Shown here: positions 8,901 to 16,757 of the stretch, piece by piece
Layout of the letters: every line of letters starts with the position of its first letter
Position numbering within the stretch: the stretch's first letter is position 1
Assembly: GCA_044343155.1 (NCBI GenBank)
Contig: JAVZSS010000003.1
Span: forward strand, 1-35,297
DNA: 35,297 nt
Direction: 5' to 3'
DNA from: SpSt-28 sp044343155
GTDB lineage: Archaea > Aenigmatarchaeota > Aenigmatarchaeia > CG10238-14 > SpSt-28
Notes under the pieces: generated by a model
Database searches by the model: none
Seen by the model: the letters and a program-made list of their open reading frames with translations, nothing else
What the model was told of the DNA's origin: nothing
Made by a program: the position numbers and the translations under genes

Positions 8901-9614
8901 TTTTATTCCAAAAAGTTTAGCAATTTTTACTAAGTCTGCTAACCTATATCTATTTTTCCAAACACCATGGTAAAACGAAAGCATAGGAATTTTGGAATTT
9001 ATTTTCTCCCATACTTCTCTTCTACCATAATTAATTATTTTTTGATGTAAAGATTTTCCAAAATCTTCAAATAAATAAGCTAAAAAACTATAATCTTCTG
9101 ATAATCTTTCCAAGAATTTTTCTTTTATGGTATCTAAATCCATTGAGGAATTTGGTATGATTGCTGGAAGAACTAATTTATCACCAGTTCTCAAATTTCT
9201 TGCTTCAATCTCAACAATTTCACCATTTTTTAAAACAAGAAATTTATGTTCCGGGGTAACTTTAACTTTTCTACCATCTTTTACCTTTATTTCTAATAAG
9301 ATATCATCATTTTTTATTTTCCAAATGTGTGTTAATTTGCTTTTAGAAATAGAACCATTATTATAAGTTAAAGCATATAATTCATCTAAAATTTCATATA
9401 CTTCTTCGCTTTCTGTTTTTCTCACTAACTTACCAAAATTTTTTAACATATTGAATAAGTTTTCAGCAGTTACGGTTTCTTTTTCTAAAAATATTAAAGC
9501 ATCCCCACTAACACATTTTCCATGATGAACATGACTACTTGTAGCTACATTTCTAATTCTATTGGGATCTTTCATACATTCCATTACTCTATCAATCATC
9601 TTTTTTTCTGCCAT
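5949..9614 (-). CDS. fusA: Elongation factor 2 (aEF-2) precursor with intein
   Basis: The 1221-residue precursor contains a 733-residue EF-2 host split by a 488-residue intein at residues 34-521. EF-2 is the GTPase that translocates tRNA and mRNA. The host reads SHVHHGK then TTLTDN across the intein, followed by switch I LTVYGANVSM, G3 DTPGHVDF and G4 NKTD. The C-terminal half carries the diphthamide loop HEDPVHRGPGQ with its histidine. Two sites are unusual: the P-loop HVDHGK has become HVHHGK (H30), and the usual RGIT in switch I is RQLT. Because the intein splits the P-loop between Lys and Thr, the unspliced protein should not bind GTP. AGGTGA lies before the ATG, and an A/T-rich promoter-like region follows uS7. 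Confidence 0.97.
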   Translation of the reverse strand: MAEKKMIDRVMECMKDPNRIRNVATSSHVHHGKCVSGDALIFLEKETVTAENLFNMLKNFGKLVRKTESEEVYEILDELYALTYNNGSISKSKLTHIWKIKNDDILLEIKVKDGRKVKVTPEHKFLVLKNGEIVEIEARNLRTGDKLVLPAIIPNSSMDLDTIKEKFLERLSEDYSFLAYLFEDFGKSLHQKIINYGRREVWEKINSKIPMLSFYHGVWKNRYRLADLVKIAKLFGIKLADVYNNIAYLSYRKGLRRFGARTSKKIKLPKNESEFKEFFYLLGLLFGDGSVNLTFDNKNEFLINRVKEISEKVLGITCSLRKYKNKCPRVYINGGFTLKFLLNKLFDYPLKAKARNLKIPTILFNLPKSFVSNFIKGYFDTDGFVHQKVSISSASEKAVGNLQLLLLRFGCLSYIREKDVRLNGKVFKEYSLSISGRKDLEKFLNFINFDVEYKQKSLLKLYENASISKIFNLNSFIQISENPVIALEISEIRKVKNEEYVYDFTVEKTHNFIANGIFIHNTTLTDNLMAGAGMLAEEMAGKVMYTWFDPEERKRQLTVYGANVSMVHEYEGKDYLINLLDTPGHVDFGGDVTKAMRAADGTIVLVDAVEGIMPQTETVFKQALREYVKPVLFINKTDRLIKELKLTPEQMMERFEKIIKEVNVLIQKHCPEEFKDKWLVSVKDGSVAIGSAFKRWAVSIPFLQKSGVTLKEVIQLTLEGREEELAKKAPLHRVVLDMIVRHLPSPIEAQKYRVPKIWRGDIESEIGKQMLTCDSNGKLAAIVTKMIPDEHVGFVATARIFSGKIFKGKEILLVNSKRKERVQQVAIFKGINRIPVEEVTAGNVVAIVGIPEAFTGETICDAEYPIEPFAEIKHLFDPVVTKAIEPKNPMDLPKLVDALRKIGKEDPTLLVKINQETGEYLVSGLGELHLEIKVEHKLKDMGIDVEMSPPIVVYRETIFKPSPMVEGKSPNKHNKLYFIVEPLEDSVYEAMREGTIPSNIEVKKKNVELFQALEKAGMNHEDAYNVKLIYNKNVFIDLTKGVQFLIEVMEMIKDAFKEVMEDGPLAREPCIKLKVKLVDAELHEDPVHRGPGQIMPAVRYAIRQAMLLSDATLLEPKQILRIDIPNEYMGIVSREIENRRGNILEMNEERDTMALIAKVPVSELFGFDAKLKSLTSGRGFYSLIDIVFEKLPNELRDQVIKSIRKRKGLPEDIPKAEAEPA
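8052..9515 (-). mobile_element. Class 1 intein with LAGLIDADG homing endonuclease in EF-2
   Basis: The insertion is 1464 bp (488 codons). It begins with Cys (CVSGDALIF), has a block B TPEHKFLVL with the conserved TxxH, and ends with block F VYDFTVEKTHNFIANG and terminal FIHN; the first downstream host residue is Thr. The middle holds two dodecapeptide motifs, LLGLLFGDGSV and FIKGYFDTDGFV, each keeping its acidic residue, so both splicing and homing functions look intact. It interrupts the EF-2 P-loop between GK and TT, a conserved nucleotide-binding site of the kind inteins often occupy. The related EF-1A P-loop next door is uninterrupted. Confidence 0.95.
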
Positions 9615-9691
9615 CTTTTCACCTAAAATTAATGGTATAGGTTAATTAATAATAAGAAATTTTTTATATTTAAAAAACACATATAACCTAC
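9615..9691 (-). promoter_or_regulatory. Candidate internal promoter and leader of EF-2
   Basis: The 77-base gap between uS7 and EF-2 is longer than most gaps in this operon. On the minus strand it contains a TTTTTTAAATATAAAA TATA-like stretch near 9660-9675, an A/T-rich leader and TTTAGGTGAAAAG before the ATG. EF-2 may be transcribed separately as well as by read-through. Confidence 0.4.
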
Positions 9692-10294
9692 CTATCTAGC
9701 TCCTTCAGCTTCTTTTTCTATTCTTTCCTTTTCTCTTATGGCATCGCTTTTACTAGCATCGTTATTATAAGCAGCAATAATTTCATCAACTAAGGCATCA
9801 ACCATATTAGCTTTCTTACCAAATGCTTTCCTGTATGCAGCTTGAGCTATATGTCTTAAAGCTAAATCTACTCTTCTTTGTGGTGAAGTTATAACAGCTT
9901 TTCTAACTATTATTCCACCAACTTGATAAGCTGCTATTTCTTCTCTTAGGGCAGCATTTTCTAAAGCCCTAACAAAAACTTCAAGTGGATTTTTTCCTGT
10001 AATTTCATGAATTTTATCAAAAGCCTTTTCCACAATTTTATAAGTAGTTTGCCATCTGCCAACAACTCTTCCTGAAGTTAGAACATGTTTTTTTGATTTG
10101 TGACCTGGGACCATTAAATGAGTAATTAATCTTTCCACAATATTCATTTTTGACTTATGGAATTGGTATTTTGCATATCTCCCGCAAGATTTTGGAATTA
10201 TCTTTGGTGTTAAATTAATATATCTTTCTAAACCCGGATCTTCAACTTTAACATTATAATCCCATTTTCCAAATAATTTAATATTCTCTTCCAT
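9692..10294 (-). CDS. rps7: 30S ribosomal protein uS7 (S7)
   Basis: The 200-residue protein matches archaeal/eukaryotic uS7, the primary assembler of the small-subunit head. It has the N-terminal FGKWDYNVKVEDPGLERYINL segment, the central KNPLEVFVRALENAALREE helix block and the ITSPQRRVDLALRHIAQAA block. The C-terminus is rich in charged residues. It follows uS12 by 5 bases, and the uS12 stop lies in its SD (AGGTAG). The order uS12-uS7-EF-2-EF-1A is the standard str arrangement. Confidence 0.97.
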   Translation of the reverse strand: MEENIKLFGKWDYNVKVEDPGLERYINLTPKIIPKSCGRYAKYQFHKSKMNIVERLITHLMVPGHKSKKHVLTSGRVVGRWQTTYKIVEKAFDKIHEITGKNPLEVFVRALENAALREEIAAYQVGGIIVRKAVITSPQRRVDLALRHIAQAAYRKAFGKKANMVDALVDEIIAAYNNDASKSDAIREKERIEKEAEGAR

Positions 10295-10299
10295 AAAAT

Positions 10300-10722
10300 C
10301 TACCTAGCTGGCTTCTGTTTTTTACCTTTTAATATTTCACTAAGAGCAACTCCATTAACTGCTATTACTTTATACTTTATACCTACCATGCTTCCTTTAG
10401 ACCCTCCTTGGCCACCACCAACTTTAGCTATTATAACTTCATCATGCTCATTAATTTTATCAATAGCCCCAACACCAGGAACATGTGCAGTGACTTGTAA
10501 ATTGTTTTTAATAAGTTGAACCCTAACACATTTTGTTAGTCCAGAAGCTGGCTTTCTTTGCTCAACTGCTCTTTTTTCAATAACAATTCCCCTAGCCATT
10601 GGTGCCCCTTCTAATGGATCTTTTTTCCAAAGCTCCAAAGCTCTATACCTATAGCTAGAGCTGGACCATCTAAATTTTTTTCTATTTTGTCTCAACTTTC
10701 TACCAGCAAATTCTCCTGGCAT
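10300..10722 (-). CDS. rps12: 30S ribosomal protein uS12 (S12) with atypical decoding loops
   Basis: The 140-residue protein is uS12, which lines the decoding centre. The N-terminal GRKLRQNRKKFRWS, the DPLEGAPMARGIVIEK block, the CVRVQLIKNN strand, EHDEVIIAKVGG and the C-terminal LKGKKQKPAR are clear. Two loops that are nearly invariant in this family are changed. The usual QPNSAxRK is KPASGLTK (residues 57-64), and the usual LPGVRYK is MVGIKYK (112-118). The reading frame through both is intact. The start codon overlaps the NusA stop (TAATG). Identification is secure; how these substitutions affect decoding is unknown. Confidence 0.97.
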   Translation of the reverse strand: MPGEFAGRKLRQNRKKFRWSSSSYRYRALELWKKDPLEGAPMARGIVIEKRAVEQRKPASGLTKCVRVQLIKNNLQVTAHVPGVGAIDKINEHDEVIIAKVGGGQGGSKGSMVGIKYKVIAVNGVALSEILKGKKQKPAR

Positions 10723-11126
10723 TATCTAACCACCACATTATCAACACCGTAGTTCCTTTTCAAAATTTTTCTTAGAGCATTTATATTTCTTCCATTCTTA
10801 CCTATAACTTTACTTTTATATAAATTATCAACACTTATTTCAACAATTTTTTTATCCTTCTCGTTTCTTATTTTAATCTCTCTAACATTTTTAATCGAAG
10901 ACTTTAAAAATTCTATGAGATTTGGATTATAATTAAATATAACTATCTTTTTTTTCATCATATTCTCCAAAGTTCTCAACACACCATTATTTTCAATTTT
11001 TTGATGACTATCAAGAAGAAAATAGATACAATCTTCAAAAATTAAACAATCTTTAACACTTAAATGTGTAATAGACTCAAATAAATGTATCATTCTTATC
11101 GTTTCTGTATCTAAGGTAATTTCCAT
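10722..11126 (-). CDS. nusA: NusA-like KH-domain protein
   Basis: The 134-residue protein is the short archaeal NusA form, with KH RNA-binding domains and no S1 or N-terminal polymerase-binding domain. The second KH domain shows a clear GxxG motif in KVIGKNGRNINALRKIL (about residues 110-126). A first, less sharp KH unit occupies the N-terminal half. Its position between L30e and uS12 is the conserved archaeal location. AGAGGTG precedes the ATG, and the stop overlaps the uS12 start by one base. The role in transcription is inferred from the family and operon. Confidence 0.92.
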   Translation of the reverse strand: MEITLDTETIRMIHLFESITHLSVKDCLIFEDCIYFLLDSHQKIENNGVLRTLENMMKKKIVIFNYNPNLIEFLKSSIKNVREIKIRNEKDKKIVEISVDNLYKSKVIGKNGRNINALRKILKRNYGVDNVVVR

Positions 11127-11136
11127 TTTTACACCT

Positions 11137-11388
11137 CTAAGCTTTTATTGCTATTACTGAAATAGGATATGGCTTTCCACATATAGTTCCCATTTTTTTA
11201 CTTCCTTCTTCAAAAATTTCAACCTTAATATTACTGTTCAAAATAGTTTTTTTTATTTTTTCTGGAGCATTATTTGCAAGAATAACTAATTCTACATTAT
11301 TATTTCTTATAAATTTTAAAACTTCCCTATACCCATAAACTATTTTATTCTCCTTCATCGCTTCTTTTATCTTCTCCACTAGACTCAT
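11137..11388 (-). CDS. rpl30e: Ribosomal protein L30e (short form)
   Basis: The 83-residue protein is of the L7Ae/L30e/Gadd45 fold: SLVEKIKEAMKENKIVYGYREVLKFI, then ELVILANNAPEKIKKTI and a C-terminal GTICGKPYPISVIAI strand. It is shorter than the roughly 100 residues usual for L30e, mainly in the helix-loop region after the NAPEKIK block. The family assignment rests on position (between rpoA'' and nusA) as much as on sequence. The first ATG lies 44 bases inside rpoA'' in another frame. A later ATG (residue 11) would remove the overlap but cut the conserved first helix, so I keep the first. Confidence 0.85.
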   Translation of the reverse strand: MSLVEKIKEAMKENKIVYGYREVLKFIRNNNVELVILANNAPEKIKKTILNSNIKVEIFEEGSKKMGTICGKPYPISVIAIKA

Positions 11389-12478
11389 ATTTGCGTCCCC
11401 TCACAATTAATTCAAACATTCCTGTACCTGTTGGAACGACTTTTCCAATCATTACATTTTCAAACATTCCTTTAAGTTCATCTACTTCTCCTTTAATAGC
11501 TGCTCTAGCTAAATGTTTTATTGTTTCTTCAAAAGCTGCTCTAGCTAGAACTGAATGTTTAGCTCCAGCAACTCCATATCTTCCGATTGACATAATTTCT
11601 CCACTCCATGTCATTACATCAGCCACTATATATAAATATCTCATATTAACATCTAAACCTTGTTCTTGCATGGTTTTATATGCTTCTTTAATTATTAAAT
11701 TTCTCGCAGCCTCTATTCCAAATAACTTATAAACTTCATAAATATCATTAGAATAAGTTCTTGTTTCATCTACTTCTTCATGAGTTAAAATTTTTTCTAA
11801 ATTACTACCGAGAGTTTGAATTATCCAATTGTTTCCTTCATTTCTAACAACAGCAGCAGTTATTCCTTCTATACCCTCAACAACTATATTCAAAATATCA
11901 TCTTTCAATTTTTGTAACTCTATTACACCAATCCCCTCTCTATTTTTTAACTCAACTATAATTTCTTCATCTTTAATCTTAACCTTTACATTCTTTATTT
12001 TTTCTTCAATAATTCTAGAAACCTTTTCACTTTTTCTTTTATCTTTTAGTTCTATGTTAATTGAATAATTAAACAAATCCAAAGAAACTTTTTTTGATAA
12101 ATCATAAATCTTTCTTTCTATAATCTTATTTGCAAATTCCTCTGCTTTCTCTTTACTATTCCATTCCTTTTTTAAGTATATTGTCATCATTGGGGTTTCT
12201 ATTTTTTTCTTTGCATCAAATATTTCAATAAGTCTTGGTAATCCTAATGTAACCTTTATTCCTAAACTACCCGCTACATGATAAGTTCTCATTGTTAATT
12301 GAGTTGCTGGTTCCGCAATAGTTTGAGCAGTTAATATACCTATACTTTCACCTGGCTCAAACCTACATTTCATATATTCTTTTTTCACTTCTTCAATTAG
12401 CTTTTTTCTTTGATTCTCATTTAAATTAAACTCTTGACAAACTTTTTCTATTTCTTCCAAAATTTTCTTAGGCAACAT
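11345..12478 (-). CDS. rpoA2: DNA-directed RNA polymerase subunit A''
   Basis: The 377-residue protein is the C-terminal part of the largest polymerase subunit, split off as in most archaea. The highly conserved EPGESIGILTAQTIAEPATQLTMRTYH region (trigger-loop and bridge-proximal part) lies near residues 40-66. The C-terminal block holds GEIMSIGRYGVAGAKHSVLARAAFEET. It overlaps the preceding B'-A' gene by 11 bases and has GAGG before its ATG. The split between A' and A'' is kept even though B' and A' are joined. Confidence 0.97.
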   Translation of the reverse strand: MLPKKILEEIEKVCQEFNLNENQRKKLIEEVKKEYMKCRFEPGESIGILTAQTIAEPATQLTMRTYHVAGSLGIKVTLGLPRLIEIFDAKKKIETPMMTIYLKKEWNSKEKAEEFANKIIERKIYDLSKKVSLDLFNYSINIELKDKRKSEKVSRIIEEKIKNVKVKIKDEEIIVELKNREGIGVIELQKLKDDILNIVVEGIEGITAAVVRNEGNNWIIQTLGSNLEKILTHEEVDETRTYSNDIYEVYKLFGIEAARNLIIKEAYKTMQEQGLDVNMRYLYIVADVMTWSGEIMSIGRYGVAGAKHSVLARAAFEETIKHLARAAIKGEVDELKGMFENVMIGKVVPTGTGMFELIVRGRKYESSGEDKRSDEGE

Positions 12479-15400
12479 TTAAAATCCTCCTCGCTATTTC
12501 TCTTACATTAATTTCTCCTCTAGATACTTTAGAAGGATCTAAACCATCTTCACCAGGAATAAATTGAATTATTCTATTAGCAGAATCTCTAACAGTACCA
12601 TCATAAGCTACTTTAAGATCTTGTAATGCTCCAACTAGTCTTCTTTCCATATATCCAGAATGTCTTGTTTTGAGACTTTTATCCATTAAGCTTTCTCTAG
12701 AGTTCATATTATCAAAAAAGAACTCAAAAACATTTAATCCATCTTTGTAGCCTCTTGCAACAAAACCCTTAGCAGCTAGACTCTTATCATCTAACTTAAA
12801 GTGTGGAAAAGTTCTTCTATAATATCCTCTCTCTATTCTTTTACCCATTATCATTTCTTGACCAATCAATGCACACATTTGTAGTAAGTTAACCATTCCT
12901 CCTCTTGCTCCACATTTTATCATATCTAAAACTTGAGACGGCTTTACCGCTTTTTCAAAGACAGAAGTAACTTCATTTACACAACTTGCAATTCTTTCTT
13001 TAACCATATTTTCTAAGAATTCTTCACCAGCTTTTCCAATCAAGATTGTTAATTCTCCCTTTTTAAACTTTTCAATTATCTCATTCACATCATTCTCAGC
13101 TTTTTCTATAATTTTTTTAATCTCCATTTTTACATTATGCTCAATATCAAGTTCATCTATACCAAAAGTAAGGCCAAACAAATCTAAATAGTTAATTGCC
13201 AGTATCGCTGCTTTATATATAAAATCTTTAGTAAATTTTTTTCCATAATCTTTTTCCATTTTATCAATAATCTTTCCTCCGTCAGCACTAATTCCACTTT
13301 TTTCAATCTCACCTTCTATAAGTTGACCGTTAACAATTTTAACCATTCCTGTTTTTCCTTTATATTCAATAGAAAAATCTTTAGGTAAAAGTAAACTAAA
13401 AACTTCTTTTCCAGTAAACCATTCTTTATTTGGGATTTCTATATTTTGATCAACACTCCTTATAAGCTTTACAACATCTTCTCTTCTTAATCTAACTCCA
13501 TCTTTTGTTAACAAATATAAACCTGTGATTTCGTCTCTAATTAAACCAATAATAGCTGACGAATATCTAGGACTTCTTATATTTTTTTCTACAGAAGCCA
13601 AAATTTCTATCTCTGCTCTAGCTTCTGCTGTTTGAGGAATATGTAAGTTCATTTCATCTCCATCAAAATCTGCATTATACGGTGTACAAACTGCAACATT
13701 TAATCTAAATGTTTGATATGGCATTACTCTCACTTTATGGCTCATCATACTCATTCTATGTAAACTAGGTTGCCTATTAAAAATTGCTATATCTCCATCA
13801 ATCAAATGTCTTTCAACAACATAACCTATATCCAACTCCTTAGCAATTTCTTCCTTATTACTTTCCATAATCTTTTTTCTTCTTCCATCTGGCTTTATAA
13901 CATAATTTGCACCCGGCCAAATATTTGGTCCATTCAATACATATTTTCTTAATTCCTCTATATTTTCTGCAGTAACTTTTACAGGAACTGTTAGCTCTTT
14001 TGCTATAACTAAAGGTACGCCAACTTCATCCACTCCAATTCTAGGATCTGGTGAAATAACTGTTCTTGCAGAAAAATTAACTCTTTTTCCTAAAAGATTA
14101 CCCCTAAATCTTCCTTCTTTAGTTTTAAGTCTTTGAGTTAAAGCTTTTAAAACTCTTCCAGATCTATGTCTTGCTGGTGGTACACCAGTTAGTTCATTAT
14201 CTATATAAGTAGCTACATGATATTGTAAAAGTTCCCATAAATCGTTTAACAAAAATTCTGGAGCACCCAATTCTAAATTTTCTCTAAATCTATCATTAAT
14301 CCTAACTATTTCAACCAATTTATGTGTTAAATCATCTTCACTTCTTTCTCCAGTTTCTAATGTTATAGAAGGTCTAACCGTTACTGGAGGTATAGGTAGA
14401 ATAGTTATAACTAACCATTCGGGCCTACTTTTTATTCCAAGGATTTCTAAATCTTCATTTGTAATTTTTTCTAATCTTTCTCTAATTTCAATAGGATTTA
14501 GTACTTTATTTCCTTCAACAAAAGTATAGGGTTTTATAAAATCAATATTTTTTTGCTCCGTTTTACAATATGGACATTTTTTTGATATATACTTATTTAT
14601 TTCACTCCAAGAAATTTTCTTTTTCTTTAATTCTTCCAATTTTTCTTTTTCTATAAGTAACCTACTACATTTTCTACATATTATTTGAAGTAAAAAGTGA
14701 ATAAACTTGGAATAGTGCGGATGTATTACAGGCTTTACTAACTCCAAATGACCAAAATGACCTGGACACTCCCCAATATTTCCTCCACATACTCTACATC
14801 TTATTGATGGCTCTATAGTTCCTAATCTCGGATCCATTATTCCTCCTTCAATTGGATAACCTTCTTCATCATAAATATCTATTTTTGTTATTTTTGCAAA
14901 AGACATCTTCATTATAGTTTCAGGATCTAGTATTCTAAACTCTATTTTTGTTATTTCTCCTTCTTCATCAACAACTAACTTCGGATAAATTAACATACTT
15001 TTTAACTCATCTAACATTAGTTTAAAAGCATAACTCATTTCAACAACAACTATTTCTGCTTTATCTCCATCAATAGGACAAAAATATCTGTTTTTTATTT
15101 TATCATGAACTGCAACCATACCACATTCTCTACAAATAGGTAAAGCAATTTTATCAGAATCAAATCTTTCTTTTAGTGTTAATACAGCACCATGAGCTAA
15201 TAAACAATCTTTTTCCATTTCACCCAATCTTAAACCACCTTCTTTACTTCTTCCTTCTGTTGGTTGTCGTGTTAAAAGTGTAACTGGTCCGCGTGCTCTT
15301 GCTTGAATTTTATTTGAAACTAAATGGTCAAGTTTCATATAATAGGAGCAACCAATAAATATCTCAACAAGAAACTTTCTTCCCGTCTTCCCATCATACA

Positions 15401-16757
15401 TAACTTCTTTTCCACTCTCTTTAAAACCTAGTCTTTTAAGCGTTTCCCTAAGTTCTTCTTCTCTAGTTGGATTAAAGGCGGGAGCATCTATGAATCTAGC
15501 AGATATTGCACCCACTTTTCCGCCTAATATTTCTAAAAGTTGACCAACAGTCATTCTACTTGGTAGTCCGTGGGGATTGAAAATTATATCAGGAATTATT
15601 CCACTCTCTGTAAATGGCATATCTGCAGGATCAGCAACTAATCCAATAACTCCCTTTTGACCATGTCTAGATGCAAACTTATCACCAATTTCTGGTTTTT
15701 TAAGGTCTCTAACAACAACTTTAACTAATTTTGTACCGTCTGCTGTTTGTGTTATATAAACTCGATCTACAAAACCTTTTTCTGCATGCCTCATCCTAAT
15801 AGAGGATTCCCTTAAATTTTCAGCTCCAATTAAAAATTTCTCACTTTTACCTAAAAATCTTAATGGAGAAGTTCTCCCAATTAAAACTTGATCAGAAGAA
15901 ACATAAGTTTCAGGATTTACTATCCCATCTTCTGGTAAATGTTTATATTCTTCTTCACCAGCATAACCCCTTATACCAGGTTGTGGAATACCAATAACAT
16001 CTTGCTGTCCTCCCATGTAAATTTTTTCTTCAGCTTCATATGTTCTAAACATATAACTCCAAAACATTCCCCTTTCAAGGGAAGCTCTATTTATTACAAT
16101 AGCATCTTCTATGTTATATCCTTCAAAAGTAGCTATAGCAACAACAACATTAATACCATGGGCATATTCATCTGAATTAGAAATTTTGTTTATATATGTT
16201 TGAACTATAGGTTTTTGAGGATATACCAAAATGTTCGACTTACTATCTACTCTACTTAAAAAGTTGTGAGCAAAAACACCAATAGCTTGATCGTTCATCT
16301 TAGAGCCATAATTAACTCTATCTCCTCTATTAAATCCTGGATATGGAACAAAAGACGCAGAAAAACCAAAAATTACAGCAGGATCTATCTCCAAATGAGT
16401 ATGTTCTTTTGTAACTTCATTTGGATTGACAGCTATATATGTATTTTCTTCTTCTTCCGTATCAAGAAATTCAATTATTCCGTTTTTAACTAAATCAAAG
16501 AATGTTAATTCTCCTTTTTTCACTTTTTCTAAAATTTCGGGTGTTAATTTTGGTTCACCATTTTCAACTATAATCAATGGTCTAATAACTCTTCCTGCAG
16601 AAGATAGTATTCTTACTTCATCCAAATCTTTATGATAAGCAATATTTACCGTATACGGAATTTTCCCCTCCCTTCTCAATTTCCTGAATTCTTTTACAAA
16701 ATCCTCAGGATTCTCTATTCTTCCTAAATATTTTCCGTTTAAAAACAAATCAGCCAC
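12468..16757 (-). CDS. rpoB1-rpoA1: RNA polymerase B'-A' fusion subunit
   Basis: A single frame of about 1430 residues contains two polymerase subunits normally encoded separately. Residues about 1-596 are B': EGYNIEDAIVINRASLERG, GDKFASRHGQKGVIG, the C-terminal zinc region CRECGM/CPIDGD, and the usual B' ending FKLMLDELKSMLIYPKL. Residues about 606-1432 are A': the MDPRLGTIEP entry, the zinc motif CRVCGG/CPGHFGH (657-673), RVNFSARTVISPDP, and the catalytic NADFDGDEMN (1031-1040) that holds Mg2+. There is no linker beyond a few residues, no stop, and no start codon at the join near base 14,965. The frame also opens at a GTG at 16766, but the GTG at 16757, just after SD GAGAGGTGA, fits better. 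It overlaps B'' by 8 bases. Confidence 0.95.
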   Translation of the reverse strand: MADLFLNGKYLGRIENPEDFVKEFRKLRREGKIPYTVNIAYHKDLDEVRILSSAGRVIRPLIIVENGEPKLTPEILEKVKKGELTFFDLVKNGIIEFLDTEEEENTYIAVNPNEVTKEHTHLEIDPAVIFGFSASFVPYPGFNRGDRVNYGSKMNDQAIGVFAHNFLSRVDSKSNILVYPQKPIVQTYINKISNSDEYAHGINVVVAIATFEGYNIEDAIVINRASLERGMFWSYMFRTYEAEEKIYMGGQQDVIGIPQPGIRGYAGEEEYKHLPEDGIVNPETYVSSDQVLIGRTSPLRFLGKSEKFLIGAENLRESSIRMRHAEKGFVDRVYITQTADGTKLVKVVVRDLKKPEIGDKFASRHGQKGVIGLVADPADMPFTESGIIPDIIFNPHGLPSRMTVGQLLEILGGKVGAISARFIDAPAFNPTREEELRETLKRLGFKESGKEVMYDGKTGRKFLVEIFIGCSYYMKLDHLVSNKIQARARGPVTLLTRQPTEGRSKEGGLRLGEMEKDCLLAHGAVLTLKERFDSDKIALPICRECGMVAVHDKIKNRYFCPIDGDKAEIVVVEMSYAFKLMLDELKSMLIYPKLVVDEEGEITKIEFRILDPETIMKMSFAKITKIDIYDEEGYPIEGGIMDPRLGTIEPSIRCRVCGGNIGECPGHFGHLELVKPVIHPHYSKFIHFLLQIICRKCSRLLIEKEKLEELKKKKISWSEINKYISKKCPYCKTEQKNIDFIKPYTFVEGNKVLNPIEIRERLEKITNEDLEILGIKSRPEWLVITILPIPPVTVRPSITLETGERSEDDLTHKLVEIVRINDRFRENLELGAPEFLLNDLWELLQYHVATYIDNELTGVPPARHRSGRVLKALTQRLKTKEGRFRGNLLGKRVNFSARTVISPDPRIGVDEVGVPLVIAKELTVPVKVTAENIEELRKYVLNGPNIWPGANYVIKPDGRRKKIMESNKEEIAKELDIGYVVERHLIDGDIAIFNRQPSLHRMSMMSHKVRVMPYQTFRLNVAVCTPYNADFDGDEMNLHIPQTAEARAEIEILASVEKNIRSPRYSSAIIGLIRDEITGLYLLTKDGVRLRREDVVKLIRSVDQNIEIPNKEWFTGKEVFSLLLPKDFSIEYKGKTGMVKIVNGQLIEGEIEKSGISADGGKIIDKMEKDYGKKFTKDFIYKAAILAINYLDLFGLTFGIDELDIEHNVKMEIKKIIEKAENDVNEIIEKFKKGELTILIGKAGEEFLENMVKERIASCVNEVTSVFEKAVKPSQVLDMIKCGARGGMVNLLQMCALIGQEMIMGKRIERGYYRRTFPHFKLDDKSLAAKGFVARGYKDGLNVFEFFFDNMNSRESLMDKSLKTRHSGYMERRLVGALQDLKVAYDGTVRDSANRIIQFIPGEDGLDPSKVSRGEINVREIARRILNVA

